Positions 19,127 to 30,858 of a DNA stretch of 64,000 bases are shown here, in pieces; position 1 is the stretch's first letter, and the number at the start of each line of letters is the position of its first letter. Source of the DNA: Staphylococcus sp. M0911 (GTDB lineage: Bacteria; Bacillota; Bacilli; Staphylococcales; Staphylococcaceae); NCBI RefSeq assembly GCF_003491325.1, contig NZ_CP022881.1:124001-188000 (forward strand), in the 5' to 3' direction. The notes beneath the pieces are model-generated. The model saw only the letters and a list, made by a program, of their open reading frames with translations. It was not told the DNA's origin and made no database searches. The translations under genes and the position numbers were made by a program.

Positions 19127-22100
19127 TTAATTATTGTTATCTTCTTTGCGATCTTTTTTGTCTTTTCTAGATTTTCTAAATATAGCTAGACCGAAAATCA
19201 ATGATAATAATCCTGATAGTAAACCTTTAGATTGATTGTCATCTTCACCAGTGTCAGGTAATGCTTCTGAATGAGGTTTGTTGTTGTCATGTTGTTGTGC
19301 CTCAGAAGTTGGATGCATAGGTGAAACATTAGTTGATTCACTAGATGATGCACTCATGCTATGTGACATAGACTGAGATGTGCTGTCGTTCGTAGAAGCG
19401 CTTGTGCTCTGACTATGAGATATACTTTCACTTGGTGTTTCGGACGTAGACATTGATGTACTATGACTGTTTGAATCACTGCTACTTGTTGAATCACTGC
19501 CACTTACTGATTGACTAAATGAGTGACTATGACTTGGCGTATCCGATGTACTTACACTAGCGCTATCTGACGTACTATTACTATTTGAGTCACTGTTACT
19601 TGTTGAATCACTAATAGAAATACTATTCGTATGGCTATGTGATTGACTATCAGAAGTAGACATGCTCGTTGAGTCACTTGTAGAAATACTGCTACTTTCT
19701 GAAGTAGAAGTACTAGTGCTAACAGAATCACTTAGTGAAGTACTACCGCTTGTAGATGAGCTATCAGAAAGTGACGTACTCGTTGAGTTACTTGTTGAAG
19801 TACTACTACTTTCTGAAGTAGAAGTACTAGTGCTAACAGAACCACTTAATGACGTACTGCCGCTCGTCGATGATCTATCAGAAAGTGAAGTACTTGTTGA
19901 ATCACTAGTAGAAGTATTGTCACTTAAAGAAGTCGACGTACTAGTACTTTCAGAATCGCTCAATGAAGTACTACCGCTTGTAGATGAACTATCAGAAAGT
20001 GAAGTGCTCGTTGAGTTACTTGTTGAAGTACTGCTACTTTCTGAAGTCGACGTACTAGTACTTTGAGAATCACTTAATGACGTACTACCACTTGTAGATG
20101 AACTGTCAGAAAGCGAAGTACTCGTTGAACCGCTCGTTGAAATACTACTACTTTCTGAAGTAGAAGTACTAGTGCTTTCAGAACTACTCATTGATGTACT
20201 ACCGCTCGTCGATGAACTATCAGAAAGTGACGTACTCGTTGAGTCACTCGTCGAAGTACTATCACTTAACGAAGTTGAATCACTTGTACTTTGAGAATCG
20301 CTCGTTGAAGTACTGTCACTTAATGAAGTGGATGTACTTGTGCTTTCGGAATCACTCAATGACGTACTACCGCTTGTAGACGAACTAGCAGAAAGTGAAA
20401 TACTTGTCGATCCACTAGTTGAAGTACTGTCACTTAATGAAGACGAAGTACTTGTGCTTTCGGAATCACTCAATGACGTACTACCGCTTGTAGACGAACT
20501 ATCACTTAATGATGATGACGTGCTTGTACTTTCGGAGTCACTCAATGATGTGCTACCGCTTGTTGACGAACTGTCAGAAAGTGACGTGCTAGTTGAGTCG
20601 CTTGTTGAAGTACTATCACTTAACGAAGTTGAAGCACTTGTACTTTGAGAATCACTCAATGACGTACTACCGCTCGTCGATGAACTATCAGAAAGAGACG
20701 TACTCGTTGAGTCACTTGTCGAAGTACTATCGCTTAACGAAGTTGAAGCACTTGTACTTTGAGAATCGTTCAATGACGTGCTACCGCTTGTAGATGAACT
20801 GTCAGAAAGTGAAGTACTCGTTGAGTCACTCGTCGAAGTACTATCACTTAATGACGATGATGCACTTGTACTTTCAGAACCACTTAGTGAAGTGGATGTA
20901 CTAGTGCTTTCGGAATCACTCAATGACGTACTACCACTCGTTGATGAACTGTCAGAAAGCGACGTACTCGTTGAGTCGCTCGTTGAAGTACTTGCTGATC
21001 CACTAGTTGAAGTACTACCACTCGTAGATGAGCTGTCAGAAAGCGAAGTACTCGTTGAATCGCTCGTTGAAGTACTGTCACTTAATGAAGTGGATGTACT
21101 TGTGCTTTCAGAATCGCTTAATGACGTACTGCCACTTGTCGATGAGCTATCAGAAAGCGAAGTGCTCATTGAATCACTTGTCGAAGTACTGTCGCTTAAC
21201 GAAGTAGACGTACTAGTGCTTTCAGAGTCACTCAATGACGTACTACCGCTTGTAGATGAACTATCAGAAAGAGACGTACTTGTTGAATCGCTCGTAGACA
21301 AGCTATCACTTAATGAAGTCGACGTACTAGTACTTTCAGAATCGCTCAATGAAGTACTACCACTTGTCGATGAACTATCAGAAAGAGACGTACTCGTTGA
21401 GTCACTTGTCGAAGTACTATCGCTTAACGAAGTTGAAGCACTTGTACTTTGAGAATCGTTCAATGACGTGCTACCGCTTGTAGATGAACTGTCAGAAAGA
21501 GACGTACTCGTTGAGTCACTCGTCGAAGTACTATCACTTAATGACGATGATGCACTTGTACTTTCAGAACCACTTAGTGAAGTGGATGTACTAGTGCTTT
21601 CGGAATCACTCAATGACGTACTACCACTCGTTGATGAACTGTCAGAAAGTGATGTGCTAGTTGAGTCGCTTGTTGAAGTACTGCTACTTTCTGAAGTCGA
21701 CTTACTTGTACTTACAGAGTCACTTAGTGATGTACTTCCACTTGTAGATGAACTATCGGAAAGTGAAGTACTTGCTGATCCACTCGTAGATGAGCTGTCA
21801 GAAAGCGAAGTACTCGTTGAATCGCTCGTTGAAGTACTGTCACTTAATGAAGTCGACGTGCTTGTACTTACAGAGTCACTTAGTGATGTACTACCACTTG
21901 TCGATGAACTATCGGAAAGTGAAGTACTTGCTGATCCACTAGTTGAAGTACTGTCACTTAATGAAGTGGATGTACTTGTGCTTTCAGAGTCACTCAATGA
22001 CGTACTACCACTTGTCGATGAACTATCAGAAAGCGAAGTACTTGTTGAGTCACTCGTAGACGAGCTATCACTTAATGATGATGACGTGCTTGTACTTTGA

Positions 22101-25100
22101 GAATCGCTCAATGACGTACTACCGCTCGTCGATGAACTGTTAGAAAGTGAAGTACTTGTTGAATCACTCGTTGAAGTACTGTCACTTAATGAAGTTGAAG
22201 CACTTGTACTTTGAGAATCGCTCAATGACGTGCTGCCACTTGTCGATGAGCTATCAGAAAGCGAAGTGCTCATTGAATCACTTGTCGAAGCACTGTCGCT
22301 TAACGAAGTAGACGTACTAGTGCTTTCAGAGTCACTCAATGACGTACTACCGCTTGTAGATGAACTATCAGAAAGCGAAGTACTTGTTGAATCACTCGTC
22401 GACGTACTGTCACTTTCTGAAGTAGAAGCACTTGTGCTTTCAGAATCACTCAATGACGTACTGCCGCTCGTCGATGAGCTATCGGAAAGTGAAGTACTTG
22501 TTGAATCACTCGTCGACGTACTGTCACTTAATGAAGTGGATGTACTTGTGCTTTCAGAATCACTCAATGAAGTGCTGCCACTTGTCGAAGTACTATCACT
22601 TAATGAAGACGAAGTGCTTGTACTTTCAGATCCACTTAATGAAGTAGATGCACTTGTGCTTTCAGAATAGCTCAATGACGTACTGCCACTTGTCGATGAG
22701 CTGTCGGAAAGTGAAGTACTTGTTGAATCACTAGTTGAAGTACTGTCACTCAATGAAGTCGAAGTACTTGTGCTTTCAGAATCACTCAATGACGTACTGC
22801 CACTCATAGATGAACTATCACTTAATGATGACGACGTACTTATGCTTTCAGAGTCGCTTAATGAAGTACTACCGCTCGTAGATGAGCTATCAGAAAGAGA
22901 AGTACTTGTTGAATCACTAGTAGAAGTACTGTCACTTAATGAAGTAGAAGCACTTGTGCTTTCAGAATCGCTTAATGACGTACTGCCGCTCGTCGATGAG
23001 CTATCAGAAAGAGAAGTACTTGTTGAATCACTTGTTGAAGCACTACTACTTTCTGAAGTAGACGTACTTGTACTTTCGGAGTCACTTAGTGAAGTAGAAG
23101 TACTAGTGCTTTCAGAGTCACTCAATGACGTACTACCACTAGTTGACAAACTGTCAGAAAGAGACGTACTTGTTGAGTCACTCGTAGACGAGCTATCACT
23201 TAATGATGATGACGTGCTTGTACTTTGAGAATCGCTCAATGACGTACTACCGCTTGTCGATGAACTATCAGAAAGCGACGTACTCGTTGAGTCGCTAGTT
23301 GAAGTACTATCACTTAATGAAGTTGAAGCGCTTGTACTTTGAGAATCGCTCAATGACGTACTACCGCTCGTAGATGAACTGTCAGAAAGTGACGTACTTG
23401 TTGAGTCACTCGTCGAAGTACTGTCACTTAATGATGATGATGCACTTGTACTTTCAGAGTCACTTAATGAAGTACTACCACTTGTAGACGAGCTATCAGA
23501 AAGTGACGTGCTCGTTGAAGTACTGTCACTCATTGAAGTTGAAGCACTTGTACTTTCAGAGTCGCTTAATGAAGTACTACCGCTCGTAGATGAACTGTCA
23601 GAAAGCGAAGAACTCGTTGAATCGCTCGTTGAAGTACTATCACTTAATGAAGTGGATGTACTTGTGCTTTCGGATCCGCTCAGTGATGATGAAGTACTTG
23701 TACTTTCAGAGTCACTCAATGACGTACTACCACTTGTTGACGAACTATCAGAAAGTGAAGTACTTGTTGAGTCACTAGTAGAAGTACTGTCACTTAATGA
23801 AGTAGACGTACTTCTACTTTCGGAGTCACTCAATGATGTACTACCGCTTGTTGATGAACTGTCAGAAAGCGACGTACTAGTTGAGTCGCTTGTTGAAGTA
23901 CTATCACTTAACGAAGTTGAAGCACTTGTACTTTGAGAATCACTCAATGACGTACTACCGCTCGTCGATGAGCTATCGGAAAGTGATGTGCTCGTTGAAT
24001 CACTTGTTGAAGTACTAGCACTTTGAGAATCGCTTAATGACGTACTGCCGCTTGTAGACGTACTATCACTTAACGAAGTCGACGTGCTTGCGCTTTGAGA
24101 ACCGCTTAATGACGCACTTGTACTGCTAGAAGTCGATGCACTATCACTCGCAGACGTACTAGAAGAAGTAGAATCACTCGCACTTGTCGAAGCACTTGCG
24201 CTATCACTTAATTTACTACTAGTACTTGTCGACGTGCTTGCGCTTTGAGAACCGCTTAATGACGCACTTGTACTGCTAGAAGTCGACGCACTATCACTTG
24301 CGGATGTACTAGAAGAAGTAGAATCACTGGCACTTGTTGAAGCACTTGCGCTATCACTTAATTTACTACTAGTACTTGCAGACGTGCTTGCACTTTGAGA
24401 ACCACTTAATGACGCACTTGTACTATCAGAAGTCGAAGCGCTCGTCGAAGTCGATGCACTTAAACTGTTGCTTTTCGAATCGCTCAATGACGTACTTGTA
24501 CTGTTCGAAGCCGAAATACTATTACTATTTGATGTACTATTAGAGGTACTTGTACTAGTTATAGTAGACGTGCTTTCGGAGTTGGATAGTGAATCACTAG
24601 CTGCATTACGTTCTATATTCCATGTAAATGTTTTAGTTGTTGTATTGTTACTTGCATCTTTTGAAGTAACTGTCACAGTATAACTACCTAATTGTGATGG
24701 TGTACCGCTTACTGTTTTAGTAGATGGATCATATGTTAATCCTGGAGGTAACCCAGTTACTGTGTCAGTCGTTGAACCACTATTATCACTTGTATTGATA
24801 GTGACATTGTTAATAGGTGTGAACACTTGATTAGACTGATTACCGATATAAATCACAGGATTAGTAGTATCTACGACATTGATAGTGAAAGTAGATGATG
24901 ATGAATTACCTGCTTGGTCTACTGAAGTAACCGTCACCGTATTATTGCCTAATTGAGTTGGCGTACCTGTGATTGTATTTGATGTTGAATCATAAGATAA
25001 TCCAGCAGGTAGTCCAGTGACAGTATTAGTTACTGTTCCAGTACCGTTATCTGTACTATTCACTGTGATTGGTGAAATAGGACTATTAATTTCTTTAGTT

Positions 25101-27139
25101 TGATTCGTCATATTAATTGTTGGCGCTTTAACATCTTTATAGAAGATGGTGATAGCTTGACCAGCATTAGTTAACTTAACTGTTTTATTTGTAGCATTGT
25201 ATGTCGGTGCATATGTACTATCTACATTGACTAACTGATAACCCTTAGATGTTAAGTTACTTTGTTGATCATCAATGTTTACAGTATTATCAACATCTCC
25301 AGCCAATGTTTTAGGTGGAATGATTTCTTTACCAGTATTAGCATCAACATAGTGCACTTGTGCTGTAGCAGATTCTGTATAGGTGAATGAGTCAATTTGA
25401 ACTTGTTGTAAATTTCGTGCACCACCTGTAGAAGCAGTCATAGATAAAGAAAAATTGGTATTGTTACTTGCTTTAATCCAATCTGAAATGTTTCTTGTCC
25501 ATGTTTGACCAGCATATGTGACTGTCATCACTTTTGTATCACCATTATAATCAATGACGAAATCTTGGAAGGTACCGTTAGGTTGTGTTGTTAATTTCGC
25601 TGCGTTTGCTGTCTTAGTGCTATCCGTATATGTCGATGCGACACCGCTTGAGTTGGTTGTTACAAATGCACCGAATGCGCCTCCTCCTGATACATTCGCA
25701 GGGTCTTTATTGGCACTAGCTGATGCGTTTGGTTGAGAGGTATTATGATAACTATCTAGTTTAAATCCGAACGCATTATTTAAGCCCCCGATACCTAAAG
25801 CTGCACCTTCTTTACCGATTTGGCCTAAAGTACCAGGTGAGAAAGCAAATCCAATTCCATCTCCGCCAGTAACGCCATCAGGACTAAAACCTTCATAACG
25901 CGTTCCTAAGTTAACTTTACCAGTGAAGTGGAAACTCTTATTGGAGTTGATTTTAGTACCAAGTGAAATGGCACCTTTTTGACTACTTGCATCAGGTGTC
26001 AGTGTAGCGATACCAGTGTTTTTATCAAAAGTTGCAGAACCAACTGTTGTGAAATGGTCGGTAAAGTTATTTTTATCAACAACAACTTGTGATGTTGTTG
26101 GTGCAATAGGTGTTGGTGTTGCAGTTGCTGCTAAACGATTGACCGCTAATCGACTAAAAGCACGTACTTTAGTAGTATTAGTTGGTTTAGTAGACTCACT
26201 TGCAACGGGTGTTGTGACTACACTTTCAGAAGCAGTATGTGTCATTCTTTCATTCACATAGGACGTTTGATTTGTAATCGATTCACTTTTAACAATGTTA
26301 TTTTGATTAGATGATGATTCACTAGTTGTAGCATTGTTTGGTGTTTGACTATCTTTACTTTGTGTTGATGATTGAGACTGACCTTCATTCGTATCTACTT
26401 TAGGTTTACTAGACGTACTTTGTTGTTGGTCTTGTGAAGTAGATGTAGATTTCTGTGATTGTGTATCAGTTGATTTGTCGTTAGTAGAAGATGTTGTACT
26501 TTTAGCATCTTTACTATCGCCTTCACTTTCACTAGATGTCGTACTATTATGTTCTGATTGATCTTGCTTGGATGATTGTTCTGAGTGGCTGTCGTTATGT
26601 GATTGATCGGATTCACTTTGTTGTTCAGTTTGATCTTTCACACTCTCACTTGATTGTGTGTTTGATTGATCACTTTGACTATCTGTAGATTGAGTACTAT
26701 CAGCATTGTCATTTTTTTCTGAACTTTGTGTTTTTTCTGAGGAAACCGATTCGCTATTTGAAGGATTTTCGTTGGTGCTTGCATGTTTAAGTTCTGTTGA
26801 ATTTTGATTTGCAACAGCTTCACTTTGCGTGGAAAGTTCTGAAGTTATAGGCAATTCAGAAGCCGCCATAGCTTGATGATTATGTAACATATTCACTGTA
26901 AAAGCACCACCAGCTATGGTTGTAGCTTTTATAGCATTTCTTTTTACGAAATTACCTTTGTCTTGTGTTTCATCAGGACCTTCACTTGTGTGATTAGAAA
27001 AGATAGGTAATCCCATGATTTGCATGAGTTTAATTTCTTTGATACCTGATTTAATCCAGTGTTTGCCTGATTTATATAATTTAACCCGTGATTTTTCTTC
27101 TTCTAAACTGTGTTTTAAATTTCTTTGTCTTTTTGACAT
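19127..27139 (-). CDS. sraP: Giant serine-rich LPxTG surface adhesin (SraP/SasA type)
   Basis: A 2670-residue cell-wall adhesin. Order of parts: a long accessory-Sec signal peptide (about 1-90) with [18 protein letters not shown] and a cleavage zone near AMA-AS; a short serine-rich region to about 345; a legume-lectin-like domain (about 352-595) with [18 protein letters not shown]; a MucBP/ubiquitin-like module with [12 protein letters not shown]; two cadherin/Ig-like repeats each containing the pattern TVTGLPxGLxYD then GTPxQLG; a serine-rich region of about 1760 residues; and the sorting signal LPDTG with a hydrophobic segment and a [10 protein letters not shown] tail. Known relatives bind sialylated glycans and platelets. 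The export and glycosylation operon follows directly. The start [20 protein letters not shown] is typical of the family. Confidence 0.96.
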   Translation of the reverse strand: MSKRQRNLKHSLEEEKSRVKLYKSGKHWIKSGIKEIKLMQIMGLPIFSNHTSEGPDETQDKGNFVKRNAIKATTIAGGAFTVNMLHNHQAMAASELPITSELSTQSEAVANQNSTELKHASTNENPSNSESVSSEKTQSSEKNDNADSTQSTDSQSDQSNTQSSESVKDQTEQQSESDQSHNDSHSEQSSKQDQSEHNSTTSSESEGDSKDAKSTTSSTNDKSTDTQSQKSTSTSQDQQQSTSSKPKVDTNEGQSQSSTQSKDSQTPNNATTSESSSNQNNIVKSESITNQTSYVNERMTHTASESVVTTPVASESTKPTNTTKVRAFSRLAVNRLAATATPTPIAPTTSQVVVDKNNFTDHFTTVGSATFDKNTGIATLTPDASSQKGAISLGTKINSNKSFHFTGKVNLGTRYEGFSPDGVTGGDGIGFAFSPGTLGQIGKEGAALGIGGLNNAFGFKLDSYHNTSQPNASASANKDPANVSGGGAFGAFVTTNSSGVASTYTDSTKTANAAKLTTQPNGTFQDFVIDYNGDTKVMTVTYAGQTWTRNISDWIKASNNTNFSLSMTASTGGARNLQQVQIDSFTYTESATAQVHYVDANTGKEIIPPKTLAGDVDNTVNIDDQQSNLTSKGYQLVNVDSTYAPTYNATNKTVKLTNAGQAITIFYKDVKAPTINMTNQTKEINSPISPITVNSTDNGTGTVTNTVTGLPAGLSYDSTSNTITGTPTQLGNNTVTVTSVDQAGNSSSSTFTINVVDTTNPVIYIGNQSNQVFTPINNVTINTSDNSGSTTDTVTGLPPGLTYDPSTKTVSGTPSQLGSYTVTVTSKDASNNTTTKTFTWNIERNAASDSLSNSESTSTITSTSTSNSTSNSNSISASNSTSTSLSDSKSNSLSASTSTSASTSDSTSASLSGSQSASTSASTSSKLSDSASASTSASDSTSSSTSASDSASTSSSTSASLSGSQSASTSTSTSSKLSDSASASTSASDSTSSSTSASDSASTSSSTSASLSGSQSASTSTSLSDSTSTSGSTSLSDSQSASTSTSDSTSTSLSDSSSTSGSTSLSDSQSTSASTSLSDSTSTSDSTSTSLSDSSSTSGSTSLSDSESRSTSTSLSDSTSTSDSTSTSLSDSSSTSGSTSLSDSESTSTSSSLSGSESTSTSTSLSDSTSTSDSTSSSLSDSSSTSGSTSLSDSESTSASTSMSDSTSTSTSLSDSSSTSGSTSLSDSESTSASSSLSDSTSTSDSTSTSLSDSSSTSGSTSLSDSQSTSASTSLSDSTSTSDSTSTSLSDSSSTSGSTSLSDSQSTSTSSSLSDSSSTSDSTSTSLSDSLSTSGSTSLSDSESTSTSTSLSDSESTSTSTSESSSASTSDSTSTSLSDSSSTSGSTSLSDSESTSASTSLSDSTSTSDSTSTSLSDSSSTSGSTSLSDSESISTSSSLSDSSSMSGSTSLSDSESTSTSTSLSDSTSTSDSTSTSLSDSSSTSGSTSLSYSESTSASTSLSGSESTSTSSSLSDSTSTSGSTSLSDSESTSTSTSLSDSTSTSDSTSTSLSDSSSTSGSTSLSDSESTSASTSESDSTSTSDSTSTSLSDSSSTSGSTSLSDSESTSTSTSLSDSASTSDSMSTSLSDSSSTSGSTSLSDSQSTSASTSLSDSTSTSDSTSTSLSNSSSTSGSTSLSDSQSTSTSSSLSDSSSTSDSTSTSLSDSSSTSGSTSLSDSESTSTSTSLSDSTSTSGSASTSLSDSSSTSGSTSLSDSVSTSTSTSLSDSTSTSDSTSTSLSDSSSTSGSASTSLSDSSSTSGSTSLSDSVSTSKSTSESSSTSTSDSTSTSLSDSSSTSGSTSLSDSESTSTSTSLSGSESTSASSSLSDSTSTSDSTSTSLSDSSSTSGSTSLNDSQSTSASTSLSDSTSTSDSTSTSLSDSSSTSGSTSLSDSESTSTSTSLSDSLSTSDSTSTSLSDSSSTSGSTSLSDSESTSTSTSLSDSTSTSDSMSTSLSDSSSTSGSTSLSDSESTSTSTSLSDSTSTSDSTSTSLSDSSSTSGSTSTSGSASTSTSDSTSTSLSDSSSTSGSTSLSDSESTSTSTSLSGSESTSASSSLSDSTSTSDSTSTSLSDSSSTSGSTSLNDSQSTSASTSLSDSTSTSDSTSTSLSDSSSTSGSTSLSDSQSTSASTSLSDSTSTSDSTSTSLSDSSSTSGSTSLSDSESTSTSSSLSDSSSTSGSTSLSDSESTSTSSSLSDSTSTSGSTSISLSASSSTSGSTSLSDSESTSTSTSLSDSTSTSDSQSTSDSTSLSDSTSTSDSTSTSLSDSSSTSGSTSMSSSESTSTSTSESSSISTSGSTSTSLSDSSSTSGSTSLSDSQSTSTSTSESSSTSTSNSTSTSLSDSSSTSGSTSLSDSESTSTSTSLSDNTSTSDSTSTSLSDRSSTSGSTSLSGSVSTSTSTSESSSTSTSNSTSTSLSDSSSTSGSTSLSDSVSTSTSTSESSSISTSDSTSMSTSDSQSHSHTNSISISDSTSNSDSNSNSTSDSASVSTSDTPSHSHSFSQSVSGSDSTSSSDSNSHSTSMSTSETPSESISHSQSTSASTNDSTSQSMSHSMSASSSESTNVSPMHPTSEAQQHDNNKPHSEALPDTGEDDNQSKGLLSGLLSLIFGLAIFRKSRKDKKDRKEDNNN
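19640..24600 (-). repeat. Serine-rich repeat array with a 114-bp higher-order unit
   Basis: The coding sequence for the second serine-rich region is a Ser-x dipeptide array. Above this lies a longer unit of 38 residues, seen at DNA level: the marker GATGA[GTA]CT-TCAGAAAG occurs at about 19755, 19869, 19983, 20097 and 20211, exactly 114 bases apart, then after 168 bases at 20379 and again 114 later at 20493. A typical unit reads [20 protein letters not shown] followed by [18 protein letters not shown]. The distal end (24000-24600) has a different, alanine-rich pattern. Such arrays change length by recombination. Confidence 0.9.
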
Positions 27140-27510
27140 TGAACCATACTCCTTTTAAATGTTGCTTTGTAAGAATGGGTTAGTATCAATGTAATAATAC
27201 ACTAATAAATAACTTCAATATTACAATACAAATATACCACATATAAAGAATAATAAATAATAATATTATTTGGAAAATAAATTTGTTACTTTTTGGTAAC
27301 GAATAGAGCTAAATTAAATAATATTGTGTTAGCAATGTTTCTGTCGACAATTATAATTAAGCTAAATGTTTTTGAGAAAACTTATTTTTATAAATTTGCA
27401 AGTAAATAGGAAAATGTTTGATAAGGGCACACTCCGGTTTGTATGAGGTCAATCTGACATCGGTCTTAATGATTGTAATATAAAGATAAATGAACTTAAT
27501 AAGTCTTCAA
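27140..27510. other. sraP upstream region
   Basis: No credible gene. It must hold the sraP promoter on the minus strand. It contains AT-rich dyads such as AATAATATTATT near 27260 and GTTAC-tttttg-GTAAC at 27285-27300. A short GC-richer stretch near 27425-27470 (GGGCACACTCCGG...CATCGGTC) stands out from the AT-rich surroundings and precedes a plus-strand terminator, suggesting a small RNA or leader. Confidence 0.4.
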
Positions 27511-27553
27511 AGTCTAATTGATATGCTGTTATGTTATCAATTAGGCTTTTTTA
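27511..27553 (+). terminator. Intrinsic terminator before the methyltransferase operon
   Basis: GTCTAATTGATA and TATCAATTAGGC form a 10-11 bp stem followed by six T on the plus strand. The only genes to the left point the other way, so it ends a short plus-strand transcript that starts inside 27140-27510, or acts as an attenuator in the leader of the operon beginning at 27655. Confidence 0.75.
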
Positions 27554-27654
27554 ATTAATTTAATTGTGGCTATAAATTTATATTGTATTATTTACTTTTT
27601 TATAGTAATCTTTAAAACGAAATAATTACGATTTGAAAGGTTAAGGATAATAAT

Positions 27655-28344
27655 ATGGGAAATACATACGATATTTGGTGGAAAAAGGGAGAAGAAACGG
27701 ATGATGACATGGCAAGGGATCATCAAGAGTCTTGGCAAAGAATCATTCACATGCTTGATCCAGTACAGATTAAGGGACAAACAATTTTAGATTTTGGTTG
27801 TAATCAGGGCGGCTTTTTACGCCAACTGTATCAAACATATGAATTTGATAAAGGAGTGGGTATTGATTTAGCTTACAACTCATTAGAAAAGGCGAACACA
27901 TTAAAAGAACAACTCCCCCTCGAATACTTTTTAACGGATAAGCCTCAAACGACAGGATATAAGTTTGACACAGCTATAAGTACGTCAGTGTTATATCTTA
28001 TTGAAGATGTCCCTCAACATGCAAGAGATTTAAAAGCAGTTTTAAAAGAAAAGGGTGTTTATTACGCCACATTTGCAGATCATACGAATAATCCAAGTAG
28101 ATATTTTATGAAAGAAACCATCGATAAATATGGTGCGACGCCATCTCAAGATCATTCATTAAAACATATCGTTGATAGCTTTGTCGCAGAAGGTTTTGAA
28201 GTAGCAGTGATAAAAGAAAGCGTACCTGACGTTATCAATCTTACAAACTATAGTGATTTTTATTTATCTCCGAGTGACTATTTACGTACATTATTTGAAG
28301 AATCATTTTTAATTAAAGCTACATTGAAAGAAGGAACAAAATAA
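27655..28344 (+). CDS. Class I SAM-dependent methyltransferase
   Basis: A 229-residue methyltransferase. The SAM-binding motif I is ILDFGCNQGGFLR near residue 43, followed by VGIDLAYNS (acidic residue of motif II) and a STSVLYLIED segment at motif IV. Its substrate is not evident. It is the first gene of a six-gene operon: its stop overlaps the start of the substrate-binding lipoprotein gene by one base (TAATG). The tight coupling suggests it modifies or makes the ligand of the ABC importer, such as a metal-binding small molecule, or tunes its use; this is inference. Confidence 0.8.
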   Translation: MGNTYDIWWKKGEETDDDMARDHQESWQRIIHMLDPVQIKGQTILDFGCNQGGFLRQLYQTYEFDKGVGIDLAYNSLEKANTLKEQLPLEYFLTDKPQTTGYKFDTAISTSVLYLIEDVPQHARDLKAVLKEKGVYYATFADHTNNPSRYFMKETIDKYGATPSQDHSLKHIVDSFVAEGFEVAVIKESVPDVINLTNYSDFYLSPSDYLRTLFEESFLIKATLKEGTK

Positions 28345-29897
28345 TGAAAAAGGGAATATTATTATCGGTGGTAACTACAACGACGTTACTACTAGCGGGT
28401 TGTTCAAGTCATACTAAGGATGATCACAATATTAATGTGTCATTACCAACAGAGGCGAAAGCAGATAAATTAGATGCACAAGGTTATGATGCTGCGATGC
28501 CGGTTTATAGTGCAGTATACGATTCACTTGTTCAGTACGATAAGAAGAAAGGCATCAAAGCAGGTTTAGCAGATCGATGGAAAGTTGATAACTCAGGAAA
28601 AGATTATGAATTTCATTTGAAAGAAAATGTGAAATTCTCTGATGGGTCCAAACTAGACGCTAAAGCAGTTAAATTTTCAATTGACCGTGCTAAAAAGATG
28701 AATAAAGAAACGACTGTTGAAACATTAAAGCAATTAGATCAAGTGGTGGTAAAAGATTCACAAACAGTACAGATAAAATTGAAACAACCATCTAATCAGG
28801 TACTGAATGAACTAACACAAGTGAGACCGTTGCGTATTATGAGTCCGCATGCGGTTGAAGGTGGCAAGGTCGATGGCAAGTTTAAGAAGGCAATTGGTAC
28901 TGGTGCATTCGTTGTAGATAAAGCAGGTAAGGAAAAAACGACAATGAAACCGAATAAGTATTACAATCACGAGCATCCAGTTAAATATGACTTATCTTTC
29001 CAAACGATAGAAGATGGTGATTCTAGAAATTCAGCTATACAGAGTGGTTCTGTAGATATTTCTGGTGGTTCATTAGGAATGTTATCAGACCAACAATTAA
29101 AACAAGATAAGAAAAATAAAGACTTAACAATAGAAGACCGACCAAGTACAGTTAGTCATTTTATGGCCTTTAATCCAGATCATAAGACATTAAAAGATAC
29201 CAAAATAAGAGAAGCAATAAGTAAAGCCATCAATACAAATCAATTATCAGATCAACATATGCGCGGCATTTTCCAAAAGGATGTTCAATATGTAAATGAT
29301 AAGAACCAACAACAGCATGACTATAATATTAAAGATACTGAAAAAATTCTTAAAGAAGAAGGCTATAAGAAAAATCATAACGGCATTTATGAAAAGGATG
29401 GTAAACCATTATCATTCAATCTTGTTATTCAAACTGCAGAATTTCCAAATTGGAAAGATAAAGCAGAACAAGTTCAAGATCAATTGAAAAAAGCAGGTAT
29501 CGAATTAAAGATTAAAACATTAGATTCGCAATCGTATTATGACACGTTATGGACGAAAAAAGACTTTGATCTCATTTTCTATAGAACTTACTCAGATGCC
29601 TTAATGCCTTATAACTTTATGAATTCAGTATTAAAAAATATTGATGGTAAATCAGGGGTGCTTGCAAACGATAAAGTGTTATCAGAGAAGTTAGATGCTT
29701 ACCCTAAAAAGATTAACCGTGATGAGCAACAACAGGCAATGGATGATATATTTAAACATTTTAATAGTAGTTATTATGGTGTGCCGATTGCTTATCCAAA
29801 TGAAACATTTGTGACGAGTCATAAGATTGAATCATTTAAATTCTCAGGTCTTACTGATGCGCCTATCGACTATAAACATCTGAAAGTTAAGCAATAA
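28344..29897 (+). CDS. ABC importer substrate-binding lipoprotein (NikA/CntA/Opp family)
   Basis: A 517-residue extracellular solute-binding protein of family 5. The lipobox is LLLAGC (lipidated Cys near 19). Domain-typical segments are LVQYD, ADRWKVDNSGKDYEFHLKE, FSDGSKLDAKAVKFSIDRA and, late, FDLIFYRTYSDALMPYNF. The arginine in FYRTY sits where NikA and CntA proteins use an arginine or histidine against nickel-ligand complexes, so nickel or a metallophore complex is a likely cargo, though a peptide cannot be excluded. Two permease and two ATPase genes follow in order. Confidence 0.85.
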   Translation: MKKGILLSVVTTTTLLLAGCSSHTKDDHNINVSLPTEAKADKLDAQGYDAAMPVYSAVYDSLVQYDKKKGIKAGLADRWKVDNSGKDYEFHLKENVKFSDGSKLDAKAVKFSIDRAKKMNKETTVETLKQLDQVVVKDSQTVQIKLKQPSNQVLNELTQVRPLRIMSPHAVEGGKVDGKFKKAIGTGAFVVDKAGKEKTTMKPNKYYNHEHPVKYDLSFQTIEDGDSRNSAIQSGSVDISGGSLGMLSDQQLKQDKKNKDLTIEDRPSTVSHFMAFNPDHKTLKDTKIREAISKAINTNQLSDQHMRGIFQKDVQYVNDKNQQQHDYNIKDTEKILKEEGYKKNHNGIYEKDGKPLSFNLVIQTAEFPNWKDKAEQVQDQLKKAGIELKIKTLDSQSYYDTLWTKKDFDLIFYRTYSDALMPYNFMNSVLKNIDGKSGVLANDKVLSEKLDAYPKKINRDEQQQAMDDIFKHFNSSYYGVPIAYPNETFVTSHKIESFKFSGLTDAPIDYKHLKVKQ

Positions 29898-29898
29898 A

Positions 29899-30858
29899 AT
29901 GTTTAAACGTACTTTGAAATTATTGCTGTACTTATTTATGAGTTCATTCATTATATTTCTGTTAGTGGAAAAGACATCAGGAAATCCTGCCATCTTGTAT
30001 TTACAAAGACATGGGTACACACATATTTCCCAGGAAAATATAGAAGCAGCACAACATCAACTAGGTCTAGGTCATCATATGATATTAAGGTATCTAGATT
30101 GGGTTGTACATGCTTTTACAGGGGATCTTGGTTATAGCTTTAGTACAAGTGAGCCAGTGACTTCTATGATTATTCAATCATTAACGCCTACATTGACATT
30201 AATGATAGTAGCAACGGCCATTTTATTACCGTTAGGATTCGCTATTGGTTATGTGGTTGGCGTCAATCCAGGTCATAAATGGGGGTTAATGCTTAGAAGT
30301 ATCGCTCAAATCTTAACCTCAATGCCGGAATATTGGTTGGCGATATTATTCGTGTATTACTTTGGCATTCGCTTGCAGTTGTTACCCTTTGTAGGAAGCA
30401 GTACGTGGTTACACTTTGTGCTACCTGTTACAGTGCTAGTCATAGTAGAAGGTTGTCATATTATTCTAATGACAGCACATTTAATAGAAGGAACGCTTAA
30501 AAGTGATGCTTACCAATTAACCTTATTACGTGGTTTTAAACTAAAACATCGAATCTATGTGCAGATTAAAGATATTATCGCACCATTAATAACGATCATG
30601 ATTAATAGTATGATTCATTTGTTTGGTAAGGTTGTTATCTTAGAAGTGATTTTTAGTATGTCAGGTATAGGCAAATTATTGATTACTGCAATCAATCAAC
30701 GTGATTACCCAGTAATTCAAGGTATTATCATGCTAGTAATTGTCGCAATTATGATTACGAATTACTTGGGAGATATACTAATGATTAAGAATGAACCTCG
30801 AATTCAGCACAAGCAATTAACTCAACCTAATATAGTAAGGGTGGGTAATCATGAATAA
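29899..30858 (+). CDS. ABC importer permease 1 (NikB/DppB type)
   Basis: A 319-residue inner-membrane permease with about six helices. The N-terminal region contains the DppB/NikB-like pattern LGLGHHMILRYLDWVVHAFTGDLGYSF, and the cytoplasmic coupling loop is SDAYQLTLLRGFKLKHRIY near residue 200. It starts two bases after the binding-protein stop and overlaps the next permease gene by eight bases. Confidence 0.88.
   Translation: MFKRTLKLLLYLFMSSFIIFLLVEKTSGNPAILYLQRHGYTHISQENIEAAQHQLGLGHHMILRYLDWVVHAFTGDLGYSFSTSEPVTSMIIQSLTPTLTLMIVATAILLPLGFAIGYVVGVNPGHKWGLMLRSIAQILTSMPEYWLAILFVYYFGIRLQLLPFVGSSTWLHFVLPVTVLVIVEGCHIILMTAHLIEGTLKSDAYQLTLLRGFKLKHRIYVQIKDIIAPLITIMINSMIHLFGKVVILEVIFSMSGIGKLLITAINQRDYPVIQGIIMLVIVAIMITNYLGDILMIKNEPRIQHKQLTQPNIVRVGNHE

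Noticed and set aside
19640..24600. Regular short repeats that might suggest a CRISPR array
   Set aside because: Units are coding, imperfect and lack unique spacers; no cas genes are present.
19662..24683. Many plus-strand open frames opposite the sraP repeat, rich in L, V, E, S (e.g. [17 protein letters not shown])
   Set aside because: They are the mirror of the serine-codon repeat on the minus strand; none has a ribosome site, and they inherit the 114-bp periodicity.
26395..26823. Minus-strand frames inside the first serine-rich region of sraP
   Set aside because: They are frame shadows of the same repeat-rich coding sequence.
8752..27139. Accessory Sec region considered as a genomic island
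   Set aside because: No integrase, repeats, tRNA or base-composition break at its ends; this locus is a normal staphylococcal chromosomal feature.
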